This document shows, in pieces, positions 41,261 through 58,575 of a stretch of DNA of 64,000 nt; the first letter of the stretch is position 1, and each line of letters starts with the position of its first letter. Below the pieces are notes generated by a model. It saw nothing but the letters and a program-made list of their open reading frames with translations. It was not told the DNA's origin and did not search any database. Origin of the DNA: Syngnathus acus (lineage: Eukaryota > Chordata > Actinopteri > Syngnathiformes > Syngnathidae). The position numbers and the translations under genes were made by a program. The stretch covers positions 1,357,501 to 1,421,500 of the forward strand of contig NC_051107.1 of the NCBI RefSeq assembly GCF_901709675.1. The letters run 5' to 3'.

Positions 41261-44200
41261 ACTCTTTTTTTACTTGTTAAAAACAGTTGGGACTGTGTTG
41301 TTTTGGAGAAAAGTCTGAGAAAGTTGCCGCAAATTGACCTACATAGCAGCTCTGTCTCTTTTGACGCGATTTGGTTATTTTTTTTGACTCACTTAATTTT
41401 AGAGTGAGCTATCTCCAAGAAGATGCTCAGGAAATAGCAAACTGGCGCAAGTTGTCCTGCCTCAACTCTTACGACTTTTCACACATTGGTCAAAGCAACT
41501 GCCACAGAATCTTTTTGCAGAATGCTCCGCACTGATGGGAGAAAACATTTAGTATATTGTATATATATTGTCAAATATGTTTAACAACAAAGGGCCCAAA
41601 GTCCCCAAAAACAACATTAATATTTTATTCCATAATTTACTCCTGCACTTTCCTAAAAATAATTATAATATAATAATAATATACATACTTTTTTTTCTTA
41701 CGGTGCTCAATGACAAGCCATAAAAGAGACGTCAACAAGCACTGACGTTCACAAACATCCGAATACGACGCCACAAGTCACGCCAAGCACGCGAGGGGAC
41801 ATTCTCCACGATCGAGTGACAGATCCAGATCCTTTCCAGTCATGTAACGAGTGTCCTGTTATTTTCTTTTCGGTTCACATGAGAGTACATTTCACAACAT
41901 TTAAAAGCAAGTCTAAAAGGGTATTACAATCCGCACTTTTCATCGCCCGGAATCTGACCCGGTCGACGACAAGGCGCATATGGCGCGCAGCAGTCAACTG
42001 AGACATTCAAACTCATGTTTACTGGATGAATCTCGAATTGTCCGTACGCACTTTGAGCGATCGCCAGTGTGGAAAAGAGGCTCCAGATGTAAGGAGCGTG
42101 AAAAAGTCCCCACAGCTGCGCACCTTACGGCCTGCCACGCATCCGCGCTGAACGGTCCGCTGCGTGCATGCACACACAACCCCCGCGATACATAATACTA
42201 TGTTTATATTCAAGACAAAGCTCCATTAAAGCTTCATAAATTCTTAGATATGCTTTGATAACACCCTGACGGTGCTGTAAAAGTGTCAATTCAAAAGATT
42301 TCCTTTCTATATGCGAAAGCCGCCACATGAGGACGACCGCCATCGGGACGTTCCAAAGCTTTAACTTGAGGGAAGGAATGTTGGAATCTTGAACAAGGAC
42401 AGATGTTGACACTGAAGAAAGTCATGTTTCAGGAAGAAAAAAAAATCTAATGTCAATCAGTATTTTGTAAATAAGGTCACTTGGAAATCTGCTTGCTTTA
42501 AGGCTTCAAACACGGTGCTGGGTCCATCCAGCCACCTTTGAAATTTATTTCTGTTTCAACTTCAGTATACAACTACGTCCAAATTCACAACCAGCTTCAG
42601 CCCGCTAAAATCCAATCTTGATCCCAATCTGCCAGGTCAAAATAATTAACCCAAATGTAACCCAATCTACAGAAAATGCCCAGGGTCTTTTTGGTGTGTT
42701 CCATCCAGTTTGCTATTTCTTAGCCTGCAGGCAAAAACACTCAAAGTCAAGTGTTTACTTGCCTTTTTTGAGGTTGTGACCAAACCCTTCCTGTCAAGGT
42801 CATTTTCCGTTGCTATCAATCTCAGGTGGGGAGCAGATAAGGGTTGTCGTCAGTATTGAAATTTAGAACTTTTTGTTACAATCGATTAATCGAATAAATA
42901 ATTTATTTTGCATCATAACAAAATAACCTTTCAAGAATATCATATGAGAGGGATTTTGTGCTCACCAAATAATAATTACTCTTGAGAGACCAATAATTAG
43001 GTAAAAAAATCGAAACGATTATTCGATTATTGAACGAGTTGTTGATTAATTTGATGATCAATCACTTTTCGATTAATTTATTCATTTTGACAGCTTTAGG
43101 AGCGTAACTACTTCTCTTCATGCCAAGCTCTCCCTGCTTTTCTGCTGATTCCACTTCGTGACACAGAGTATTTTTTAGCCGTTTTAACAAATGAATCCAG
43201 TATGTAAAAATTGTCAGTCTTCCAAACACAAAACAGGGGTGGGGGGTTATCCCTGCCATATCCGCGTAAATTACACGAGTAACGACGCTCAAAGCTCGGC
43301 GCTCTTGCCGTGACATTCCGCGTCTCGGCCCCCACATGAAAGGCCAACGCGACATCCATTACTTATGTGGAAATACCGTCGGACAAAATCTGGTCTCATG
43401 AAAGTGGACTCGATGAGAAGCAGAGATGAACGGCGTATTGCGACTCCGTGGAGTGGCTCTCAGGCGACCCTCACTCCACTGCTCCACTAATGAGGCGCTC
43501 TTTCGTTACGACACTAAAGGAATTCTGACTTTTTCTGCCCGTAATGAGCACTTTTGGAAGGAGAGGCTTCTTAGGATACCGTGGTGGCATATGCAGGTAG
43601 AATTTCAATCAGAGACAGAAATGTGTCAGTGATGCAATTTTATTCACAATTTAACCAGTTCTCAGGTTGTTTTAATGACTGGGGCATGATTTCATTAAAA
43701 CCCGGGAAAAATTAAGAGTTATATTACGACTATTAAATATCACTTCTTAGACAACGTAAAAAGTAGAAGCATTCTTTTTTTTTTTTCATGAAGCCGTCAA
43801 ATTGTCAATCAATGTAACGTAGTGATAATCAAAGCACCGCTAGTGTTATGAAGGGTCCATCTGATGGTATGTTAAAGAATTACTGTATTAAAAGTCCGAA
43901 CTTTTTTTTCAATTTCTTTTTTAATCCAGTACCACACAACTGTTAAGTACAGTTTAGCTTTATTTAACTTTAAAGTAGGCTTGAAATCATTTATAAATGC
44001 TTAATTAATTTAGGGTAAATTTATGTAAAACCTTTGCGAAAAAAATATTTAAATCAGTGACACTTTTACATCACTTTTCATTATAATTTAGATCGGCTTC
44101 CTTGGAATATTTTTGAAAATTTTATTTGATTATTTAGTTTCACACTTGATGGTTGAGGTCAATTTCCTGTAGTATGGACGATAAAATGATATGAATTTCA

Positions 44201-44985
44201 GGTGTCTGTGGACAAACCACGGGTAAAAGGGGGGGGGGCTTTTAGAACATTAACTTTGTTTCTTTCTGTCTTGCTGACACATGACAAATAACAGACAGTC
44301 TAACGGCTTACTCACTTCAAAATCCCCGTGAAGTGTTTACATCTTCATGCACGGCTAATCAACTATGGCCAAACAAACCTTGGACCCCACTCCACCCCCC
44401 CCCCACGTGCAGATGTGCACGTCCCAAAAGTGTTTCCCACACGCGTCTAACGCTTAAGTCGCCGGGTTATTGGACACAAGGCTGCGACGTAGAAACTCCG
44501 GCGCTACGAGAAGGGAACGAAAGAATAACAGACGGGACACGTGGTAACCATGACACACTAACAATAGGCTGAGAGGTAATACATAAAGTACAGCATTTCA
44601 TTTAGCCACGACCCCAAGAACCACATCAGCGCTTTTTGGGGGAACTAAATGTGGTTTGAACGAGGCACCGTGGCAAAGTTTGGAGAAATTATAGAGGAGC
44701 CCTTAACTGGGAATATAATTACATGACAATAAAACTGAGGGAATGCTCAGACTTGACAATGTTGACAATGTAACAGGCGACACAAAGTTAAAGGGCAAGT
44801 GGAGAAGAGCAGTCGTGATTTTCTAAATGTGAGCTTTGTCTCCCCCTGGCGGCTCAAATAACACAAACTGAAATTGTGTCACTGTTTTTAATATTTGTGG
44901 GATGGAACAGGGAATATTTGGAGCACCAGTTATGGTTCATTAAAAATATTTGAAGTAGTTGCTCTTTAAAAAAAAATAAAAAAAA
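41261..44985. other. Intergenic, AT-rich, downstream of tspan11
   Basis: Includes an ATTAATCGATTA-type remnant at 42880-43097, AT-rich sequence at 41550-41700 and 43640-44130, and a G9 run near 44230. No gene recognised. The tspan11 3' UTR probably ends near its right boundary: an ATTAAA on the minus strand lies at 44990-44995, and other candidates further left are possible. Confidence 0.45.
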
Positions 44986-45379
44986 TGTTTTTAATACAAA
45001 AGTATACCTAACATTGTGGCAGGTGACGATAAAATATTTCAAGGTATTATTAAGGCTGCTCTGGTTTCTTCCCGTATACTCTGCATCAATAACACTCAAA
45101 GCAAACCCTTTGGTTATGTTATCAGGCACAACATTAAACAACATACACAGTGTCTGTTCCATTTTTGGGGTTTCAGACACATTCATAATTCACGAGCACA
45201 AACGCTGGCAGACAACATTGCGTCAATATAAGTGCTCTCATAATAAAGCTTAAAGGCAAGACATGCTCCACAAGGCCTCCGTTGTTCAGCACACGGAAAA
45301 GGGCAAAGAAGAGCAGACAAGAAAACGAAACAAAAAAGACGAGGAGCCAGAATGTGGCACAAAGAGGACGCGGAGCACG

Positions 45380-48300
45380 TCAGTAAGGCTCCATCTTGAT
45401 CCTCCTGTACAAGCAGCAGGTGAGCACCATCCCACAGATCTGAAAACAGGAACGCGTGGAGCCGGTTATACCGCGTCAATGTTGGCGCTCGAGCGGCCGC
45501 TGAAGCGACGGGGGATGCGGATGGGTTTGAAGCAAGATGAGCAAATCCATCAAAGAATGATTTGTACAAAAGCGCAGAAGAAGCAGAGCAGGAAGTGTTG
45601 TCCACTGAAGCGAATGGCATGCTTGACAAACAGACTGGAAAAGTCTCCAAAGCACGTGGCAAAGCACGGAAGATGGCGACGACGTCTACGCATGGAGAGC
45701 ACATAGTCATTCATCTGAATATGGAGTCGGTGCTGCTGTTTTACTTAGCAGCACACTTCAAACGGGCAAGTAGTACTATGACTACTACAAATACTTCTAC
45801 TGCTAGTCCAAAGATTACTACTACAAGTACTACTATCACTACACGTACTACTACTATTACAAGTAATACTACTACGACGACAAGTGCTACTACTACAAGT
45901 ACTACAACTACTATAAGTACTGCAAATAACTAATACAAGTATTATTCCTACAAGTACTACCACTACTATTACTACAAGTACTACTACTACAGTAAAGTCC
46001 AAGGTACTACAAGTACTACTACTACTATTACTAGTATAAATACTACAAGTACAGCTCCTACAAGTAATCACATCGAGTACTACTATTACTAGTACAAGTA
46101 TTAGTCCCAATTTTAGTATTACTAGAGCCACTACTACAAGTACTACTACTAGTACTACGACTACTACTTCAAGTAGTAATACTACTACAAGTACTACTAC
46201 TTCTACTATGACGACTACTACTTCAAGTAGTACCAAGACTAAGTACTACGACAAGTACTACTACTCCAAGTACTATGACTATTAATACTATGAGTACTAC
46301 AACTAGTAGTCCTACTACTATTACTATAAGTACTACTTTTCTCGGTTGTGATGGACAGCCACTGTGCAAAAACAAATGTAGCGCATGACGCACACACACC
46401 CACGCACGCATGCATGCATGCAAATGTCTTCCACACTGTGCTCACACCTGCAAAAGAACACGGGAGCTAAAAGCGCGGCGCTAACGACAATCACAACGTA
46501 GCCAAATCCTCCTCCTCTTCTTTATAGAGAAGATAGATAAAGCAGGCGGTCAAGATTGCCCCGGCCAGCTACACACAAACACACACACACACGGACGGGT
46601 TAGTGCCTCACACAAAACTAAGTATTAGGAAAACTACAACCAGGGGGTTGAAACCTGGATTTATGTGTTAAATGTAAGCATGGGAATCAATATTAGGACA
46701 GACGTGGGCAGATTATTGAAGAAATACATTCAGCATGACATCATTTTCTCAGGAATAAGATGCGATGGACTCACTTCATTGTTTAGAGCTTAGCTGATTG
46801 GGCTAGCAAATTCATTGCTAAACTTCATAGCATTCTAATAGAAATCACAGTGAAAAAGGGAGACTAACTATCTCAAATGTTTTTCCCCCCTCACATACCT
46901 GGAGACAGGCCACACCAATGCCCACAGCCCCAATGACCAGCAGGTGGTCGGCCAGGAACTGCTCCAGCTTGGTGATGCAACCCCCCTGCGGACGCCGGCC
47001 AACCATTAAGAGTGAACCTCTCCGATGATGTCAAGAGAGGATTTGGGGGGGGGTCTTGCTCACCTCCACCTTGTAGATGTTGGATGGGTGGTTGCGGATG
47101 CCGCATGCCGGGGTGAGCGACTTGCAGCAGCTGTCGGGCACCAATCGGCGGTTGGCGCTCGTGGATAAGATGTACACGCTGTCAGTCCAGTCTTGGTAGC
47201 TGTTGCTGCCACAGCACTTGAACTGAGAGGACAAAATGATGGAATCATTGCTCATATTTTCCTATTGAAATAAATGAAAATGCCATTAATCCCGCCCTCC
47301 AAAAAAAACAAGTTTATAATGTGTTTTTAGTGGCATCTTCAATGCCGCAGTAAAGAAGAAAAAATATACGCCTGTGAGTATTATAATATTGTCTGTAATA
47401 TATAACGATGAGAAAATGAAGCTTCACGATGCTTCATGAACCCGTTGTGTTCATTGAGCGCTCGAGATAGCACTGTCCCCAACGTTGCCATTTCTTAAAC
47501 CCCTTCCTTTAATCCAACAGTGCCATCTAGAGGAGTAAGTGGTTCATGAAGCAAATTTGAAGCTTCATTTTCCCCTCACTATTGATTACAGTATTAGCAT
47601 GTTAGTGTCATTAAATTAAAAATAGAGAATGTCAATGTGGCCCTCGCAATCTTCCTTTTTTCTGCATGTGGTAAGTTTGGATGTCCCCGTTTGGAACAAA
47701 ACCTACTTCCTGTTGTAGTTTGTCCACCGCTAATGTAATGGCCTCCTTCCCCGGTTGAGCGTAGTTGTCCGTCATGGTCAGCTTGAGATGCTGCTTCAGC
47801 TCCTCACTCAACTGGAAACAAACAACAGAATGTCTCAAATTTGTCCTTTCCCAAGCTTTTTTTTTTTTTTTTTTTTTTTCTAAGACTGGCAAGTTACCCT
47901 CTGGTAATAAACGTAAGCCAGAACTCCAGCCACCAGTTCAATGAGGAAGATCAACAGCAGACAGGAGAAATACTGTGAGAGAGTGACAAATACAAATGTT
48001 GAATTCCCGGGAGGGAAGTCACTCAACAAAAGTTAGTCCATTAAAAACTTGCAGCGGTTGTCAGACGAGTGGCATCTGTCTCTCGGCCGTGACGCTGCGC
48101 CCGTACGAGACATCAGGGAAGAAGTTTTGACAGGCGGGGCGGAATGTGATTTCCTCCCGAGAATCCCCGTTATGCGTAGTGATTAGCATGAACAATACAA
48201 ATCATCACCCCGGCGCAAACAAAGCATGATTTCAAAACGAAACTAATGATCCGAGCTGGGAGTCGCTCAGCGCTAATGACTCTAATTGCATTGAGTAAAG

Positions 48301-50370
48301 ACTCGAAAATCCCGGGCGACGTTATGCAAGCTGCAAAGTGAACAAACCGCCCACTCCTTTTCAGACTCGTTCAAATAAGAGCGGGGGCGGCATCCCGCGT
48401 ATCGTACGACCATGCTAAAGTATGGAATCAAATAAACGACTGCGGGGGAAGTTTGGATTCATGGAAAGAAAAATGTCTGCCTGCTGTGTATCTACTGGTA
48501 ACGCACACTCGTCCCCTTTTGTGCTTCCCGCCCACACGTGCATACTTTGACACCATCTTTTCTGCACATACCGCACACGTAAAAATAAATAGTGATCGAA
48601 CGCAGCGCAAGTCTGTAAAAACCCGAAAGAGACTAACGCAAGCGATTCTTTATCGCATCCGCGCTAGATAGATACGAGCCTATAAATAGTCCAGCGGTAG
48701 CCAAGGTTCCCCTCCTGCCTGCCCGTGTAAAATAATGATGCCAGCAACGGCCTTGTCACAGCCATTTGTCACTTTTTTCCTCGTTAGGAGAAAGCGCCTC
48801 CCGTCGCAGACATGACAGCCTCGGTCGCTCGTACGATGGTTTTTAACGCACCGAGAGAGACAAAACTGGATTTAATGTCACGGAATGACTTGAGTGGCTC
48901 AGGCACTGCAGTGGACACCTAATAAACAGGAGATTCATGCTTTGGCCCGGACTTTCACTTTTAAGGAAAGTTACAATGGTGCTGCTGAGTCACCTGTTTG
49001 TGAATCGGCGCTTAATTAGCTGTAGTAAAAAAGTACAAAGTCGGTGATTTATTATCAACTTTCTTTTTTAATGAGACTATTTCTTAACCTACATAAATCT
49101 AATCTGTCCAAATAAAAGTAACTTAGTGACAGAAGGCTTTATATAGTGTATACGTATATATATATATAAAACGCTTGTGGCCCTTTAAAAATGCAAGCTG
49201 ACCAAAGAATATTCCATTCCTGAAAATAAAAATACATCTGCTTTCCTGCAATTTACGACACCCATCATTCCGCGGCAAACCGTCTAGGTGGCAAACTAGT
49301 TCCTTTTTGGGTGGTTAACTTGTGGCTGCCTCATAGTGGTATTGCATTAAAATAAAGTTTACTACCCAGCAAATTAATAATTGATATACTACTGGGATGA
49401 GAGCGCATCGATATAAGTATCAGTATCAGTGCCAGTTAGAGCCTTGTTTTACGGTATCGGTACTCGCGACGTTGGCCGATACCATTATCAGCCGCTTTTC
49501 GATCAGGAACTAAAAATTTGAAATTAGAATACAAAATTACCATTAATGTCACAATTGCTATCTTGGTAGCTAAAGATATTATCTGTAATTTTTTAGGGGG
49601 AAATTTTGATGTATCAAAAGTGGTAGTGCTTGGTATCGGTATCGGAACTGGGTACTCGTACTTGTATCGGTCTGGAAAAAAGTAGTATCGAATATCCCTA
49701 CAATTATCATTCCCGTCTTTATGTTACTTTCACTTATGAAAAATGCTTTAAATAACTTTCCATACTGACCGTGGAGAGGCAGCTCCTCTGCTCACGGATG
49801 ACGGCGCAGCAGCCCAGGAAGCCCGTGACCACCACCAGGCTGCCGGCCAGGATGAGAATGTAGGCGGAGACAGCAAAGGTGCCGGACGCCAGCAGGCTGA
49901 GAAACTCGCTCTTCTCCACCAGCGTCCACACGCCCACGCCCAGAACGGCGGCACCTCCCACCTGAAAGTACAAATGACACACACAATGTGCACTTCCTAC
50001 TGAACAATAAAAGGGAGGTTTCCAAATTCCTCCTGAGGAAATTCCTAGTTTCCTGAAGTTTTTGAAGCGAAAAAGCTTTAAGTGTATCAAACTTTTGAAA
50101 AATGTCACCCCGAGAGTGCCGAAAACCTGCGAAGCTCTTAAAGCAATTTATGAGTCATTACACGCCAAGTCCATAAACTCCTAAATGGCTCTCCCAGCAC
50201 TTTGATGGGAGCACTAAAGCTTTTTAAATATGAGCTATCATTAGCGGTGGATTTTTTTGTGGATGAATGTATCGCTTCAGACTTACCCAAAAAAGCGAGT
50301 TGAAAACAAACAGCAGGTATTTGAGACACACAGTCAGCCAGTCTTCCTCGCCATCTTTGTAAGCAGACAT
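45380..50370 (-). CDS. tspan11: Tetraspanin-11
   Basis: Coding exons in transcript order: 50370-50287, 49961-49770, 47972-47898, 47811-47707, 47222-47064, 46985-46899, 45439-45380. All joins are GT-AG and in frame, giving 253 residues, the length of human TSPAN11. Four membrane segments are visible (about 14-40, 57-83, 93-114, 221-246). The large loop has CCG at 155-157, PDSCC at 181-185, C192 and GGC at 206-208, i.e. six loop cysteines. The loop text ([21 protein letters not shown]) and [16 protein letters not shown] in TM4 are TSPAN11-specific rather than CD151 or TSPAN9. Tetraspanins organise membrane microdomains, often around integrins. The start ([11 protein letters not shown]) sits 24 bases after a non-coding acceptor. 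Last intron: ACT repeat and a possible alternative terminal exon. Confidence 0.96.
45771..46339. repeat. Imperfect (ACT/AGT)n tract, about 570 bp
   Basis: An almost continuous ACT/AGT trinucleotide tract in the tspan11 last intron, with ACAAGT and TACTAGT interruptions. It creates spurious Thr/Ser/Val-rich open frames on both strands. It lies between the alternative and the standard last exons. Confidence 0.9.
46491..46568 (-). CDS. tspan11: Candidate alternative last exon of tspan11 (alternative TM4 and tail)
   Basis: Inside the last intron, a GTGTGTAG acceptor is followed by 25 codons and TGA in the phase (0) left by the preceding exon, which ends VACLQ. The peptide [20 protein letters not shown], then DLATL, would complete the fourth membrane segment and replace the usual [19 protein letters not shown] tail with an acidic one, giving a 259-residue protein. 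Hydrophobic run, charged stop-transfer and stop codon are all where a tetraspanin needs them. It is not proven to be used; it could be a chance frame. Confidence 0.5.
   Translation of the reverse strand: MAGAILTACFIYLLYKEEEEDLATL
47405..47580. mobile_element. Palindromic MITE, uninterrupted copy (tspan11 intron)
   Basis: Starts GATGAGAAAATGAAGCTTCA and ends with GGTTCATGAAGCAAATTTGA then AGCTTCATTTTCCCCTCACT, i.e. long inverted ends. Its centre retains CAGTGCCATCTAGAGGAGTA, the undisturbed version of the site occupied by a hAT element in the copy at 17694-18228. Confidence 0.7.
49380..49715. repeat. GGTATCGG-type dispersed repeat in tspan11 intron 2
   Basis: Repeated GTATCGGTA / TACCGATAC-like motifs at both ends (about 49410-49500 and 49620-49700), reading GGTATCGGTATCGGAACTGG near the right side. 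This is the texture of a common fish hAT-derived repeat. Ends not resolved. Confidence 0.45.
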
Positions 50371-51443
50371 CTTCTTTTTTCTAGTTAAGTCCTGCTGAAA
50401 TGACACAAGCCGATATGTGAAATACAAACAGAACTTTATTTTCTGCATTTCTTAAGTCAAAGCTTGGCATGGAGCCTCCACAATATTATCCTCAAACCAC
50501 ACACATTCAATGAATTATTCCGAGCAATGAGCAGGGCATAAACTCTGAATGACTCCCCAACTGGTGCACAGCTTCCAACTCTGGAAATAAACGCCCGTCT
50601 TATTTTGTGGGAAGCACTTTAATTGCTTCTCCCAACATCCCTCCATGCAGATATAAAATGTAAATATAGTATAACTGTCTTATGCGGAAAATACATGTCA
50701 TCATCGTCGTCATTTAAATTGTGTTCCAGACCTAAATAACGACTGAGCAAGATATTTGGCTTATATATGCAAACATCGCTATGAAAAACAACCAGGTATG
50801 TTATACATTTTCTAAACACTATTTAGTTATTATATTTCTATTTTGTTATGAATTATTAATTATTATTATTATTATATTGCCAAACTTGTGCAGTGACTTA
50901 AGCTATAAAGAACGAACTAATGATTTGTCAACATTAATATTGATGTAAACCACATTTTAATTGACTAAAAAGCAGGAAAAATACTAAAAAATAAAATAGG
51001 TAAAGTAATATTTTGTCAATTCTTTTGATGACCAAAGTAAAAAGTTAACAGAATTTTGACATAAAATGTTATCTAATGGGTGCGTAAATGACGTAGGAAA
51101 CAAAATTGGCGTAAGGTGGGATAGCTTGACATCAACTAGTATTTTAACGTAAAATACGCAGGCGTAGGTCACCGTTTTCCGGCCATGATATCAACAAGTC
51201 TGGGATTTTAAACACCACTATATATGTGTATCGAATAAAAACATGAATAAAAACATTCCCCATTTGTTGGCACAGATGTTTTTTCCCCTCCACCTCCGCA
51301 GTTCGCGTTAGCATTGCTCCCAAACGACAACATGACCATCACTTGCGTCACTGATGCGCAGTATACAAAAGTTGAACGGAAAAAAAACCTGCCCGCTCGC
51401 TCGACAAAACGATGTTTTGTAGCGTAGAAGACAACATACTCAC

Positions 51444-51600
51444 CGGACAGACGTAAAGAAGAGAAAATGTCCCTTTTAAGTCGATTTTAAAATCAAATGT
51501 GAACAGATGGAACGACCGCAGTAATCAAGTAGAGTCTGCTCGCAGGCTGTCCGACAGAAGCTTGCGCTGCTTTTGGAGCACCTCGTTTTTCTCCCCGATT
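51444..51600 (-). other. tspan11: Probable non-coding first exon and promoter of tspan11
   Basis: The minus strand has a strong donor GTGAGT (51443-51438) ending a segment that would splice to the acceptor TTTCAG just before the coding start exon (exon begins near 50394). No ATG in frame is needed from it. The upstream boundary is a guess; a GC-richer patch to about 51600 suggests the transcription start. Confidence 0.45.
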
Positions 51601-53321
51601 CAACGCCATTACCATGTTTTTCATCCCATCTCAGCTACATTAGATCACAAAGTATGTAAAAAAGTGTGTCATTATTTGAATAAAGTACTATTTTTAATAC
51701 ATACGACGTTATGTGTTAAAAATACTCATCTTCATTGGGAGTCGTTCCAATATCCGACAGCAATTGAAAGCCTCATATTATGAACTTGTGGGAAGGGTCA
51801 ACATGGGGTGAGAGAAAGAAACAAAGCTGCTTGACAGACTGAATTCCTCTCAACATCACAGCCTCGGTTACAACGAAACCACAGTTACAGCCTTTAGCGT
51901 TTCACCAGCAAGAATGTGGCAATGCAAGACAGATAAAAGAGAAGAAAGGGCTTCAAGTTTGAGGACTGCAAAGCAGTGGTTTTCCACACTGCCATCTGCT
52001 CATATTTGCATACTTAGTAAGGGGAAAAGAGATGCCAGCGCATTTGTTTGCTCATTCTGCTGTTATGCCTTCAGGCCTACTGGTATGAAAAATTAGACGT
52101 ACAGAGAAAATCTCATTAACATTCACAATACGGTAGCCAAGTTTTGACGTCTGCTTGTTTGGACGACAGCCTGTGAGACATCTGGGTGGGCGAAAATGGG
52201 GATGAATGAAAGTAATTAATGATTAGCAAAGTAGAAGAAAAATATGAAAAATTGCTCGGGGAGATTAATTGTGAAAGATGTCTGTTCCCTTCTTGAGACG
52301 TGAGGACCACCTGCCACATTTCAGTTATTATGACTGATGTAAACATTAATAGTCATGCAGATACTATTATGTAAGCAATGATATGTGTGTTTAATCATAA
52401 TGTGCATTCAAATGTAGTACACATATTAAGTAGTATACATATGAATATGGATTAAATATATTTCTTACCATCTAAGATCTCTGACTGCACCGCAATTTAT
52501 TGTATCAGGTTATATTTTGTTTTGTTGCATTGTAATCATTTAATTAGTTATTAGCTATTATTGTAATTAATTATTACTTTATTTTTATGCATCGTATTAA
52601 TTTTAATTTTTAATTTTTTTATTTTAGTCTAAATGTAAATTATATTTCTTGAAAAAAGACAAACTATTAAAAGAAAATTAGGACATTTACTAGGATTTAG
52701 GATATTTTAATTTAATTAAATACATTTTGAAAATCATTTTTATTTAAATACATTGACTTGTAATTTAAATATTAAAATAATTATATTAATTTGTTATGAT
52801 TTTGGACATCTGAATTTGTGTTTTTTAATGTAATTTGGATTTAAATAGAAAAAAAGGAGTAATAACTTTCAGTGCGATTTTATCATTTTATTTGACTTTT
52901 TAAAACATTTAACTTATCTAAGTTTGTGTTGCAGGTGTACCTAAAGATGGCTGTTGAAATTGCATTTTTCCCGCAAATTTGAACGCCCCTCAGTTACAGA
53001 GCGAGCGGTAGAGAGAGTGAGAAAGTGAGTCGATGCATCTGCAAACTTCGTGGGAGCCTCCACTCCACCGTCACGCACGCGATTGCACGCGTGTACTTCA
53101 AAATACACGCGTGCAAACGAGCTCAACCTCGCCACGTCCTGCAGGCGTGCACGTGCACTGAGTGACAACATGGATTAAAATGCACATTTCGAGCAACTTT
53201 ATTTTATTTTTTTAAATTTTGTAGAGTCTTATTATTGGGAAGTGCGTGACATTTCCACGCCAACCCAACCGAGTGACCGCTCGGAATAATCAAATCTCGT
53301 GCGCAAGTCTCGCCGGCTCTC
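51601..53321. promoter_or_regulatory. Head-to-head spacer between tspan11 and prmt8
   Basis: About 1.7 kb. The centre (52390-52900) is extremely AT-rich with no features. The 350 bp next to prmt8 is GC-richer and contains an 11-bp perfect inverted repeat, GCACGCGTGTA (53085-53095) / TACACGCGTGC (53104-53114), and the 12-bp palindrome GTGCACGTGCAC (53147-53158) with a CACGTG E-box. No TATA box is obvious. Presumed prmt8 core promoter. Confidence 0.5.
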
Positions 53322-58052
<4,731 letters not shown>

Positions 58053-58340
58053 GCGCTCAAAAACAACCATCCCTGCCCTGAGCGCCCTCCCTCGTCCGTA
58101 CGAGCGAGCGCACCTCACAGGACGCCATCCTGGCCGACCTCAGTGATGTCATCTGTAACAGCAATAACACCAAAAATGACAGACACACTGAAAAATGGAA
58201 CGACCTCAATGGACCGCCTGATCCGTTACGGGTCAGATTGACCCGTTTTAACTGTATTGTTTAGCATGTGAAGGCTTTTGCTTAGTTGAGAACGCCCTGA
58301 AATGCACCGCTGATAATGTAATGTAGACGAAAGCTTATGA

Positions 58341-58346
58341 ATTAAA
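58341..58346 (+). terminator. prmt8: Probable prmt8 poly(A) signal (ATTAAA)
   Basis: ATTAAA about 290 bp after the stop codon, the first good signal in a short 3' UTR. Opposing cracr2a signals lie about 55 bp further on. Confidence 0.5.
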
Positions 58347-58400
58347 AGCTGAGAGGAAGTCAAATTTTCCAGTTGTCATTTTAAACGTAATTGCAAATAT

Positions 58401-58410
58401 TTTATTTATT
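58401..58410 (-). terminator. cracr2a: Probable cracr2a poly(A) signal (AATAAATAAA)
   Basis: The plus-strand TTTATTTATT reads AATAAATAAA on the gene strand, about 170 bp after the cracr2a stop codon. Confidence 0.5.
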
Positions 58411-58575
58411 CTGAAATGTAATCACATTACCAATAGTGCATCTAAAGCTAATGCTACAAGCATGATTTCCCCAAACTAATTTATAGTAGTATTGTGTAAC
58501 AGTGACAACACGGATCATATTGTGAGCACCCTTGCCGAATGTTAAATATAAAAGGAGACCTCCACCAAGGCATGT

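Noticed and set aside
45183-45710. 175-codon frame, minus strand, over the last tspan11 exon
   Set aside because: It is in a different frame from the real exon (45439-45380) and is a shadow.
45745-46236. Val/Thr/Ser-rich open frames
   Set aside because: Direct translation of the ACT/AGT trinucleotide tract.
45380-50370. Assignment as tspan9 or cd151 because of the PRMT8 neighbourhood
   Set aside because: Residue patterns ([38 protein letters not shown]) and the 253-residue length match TSPAN11.
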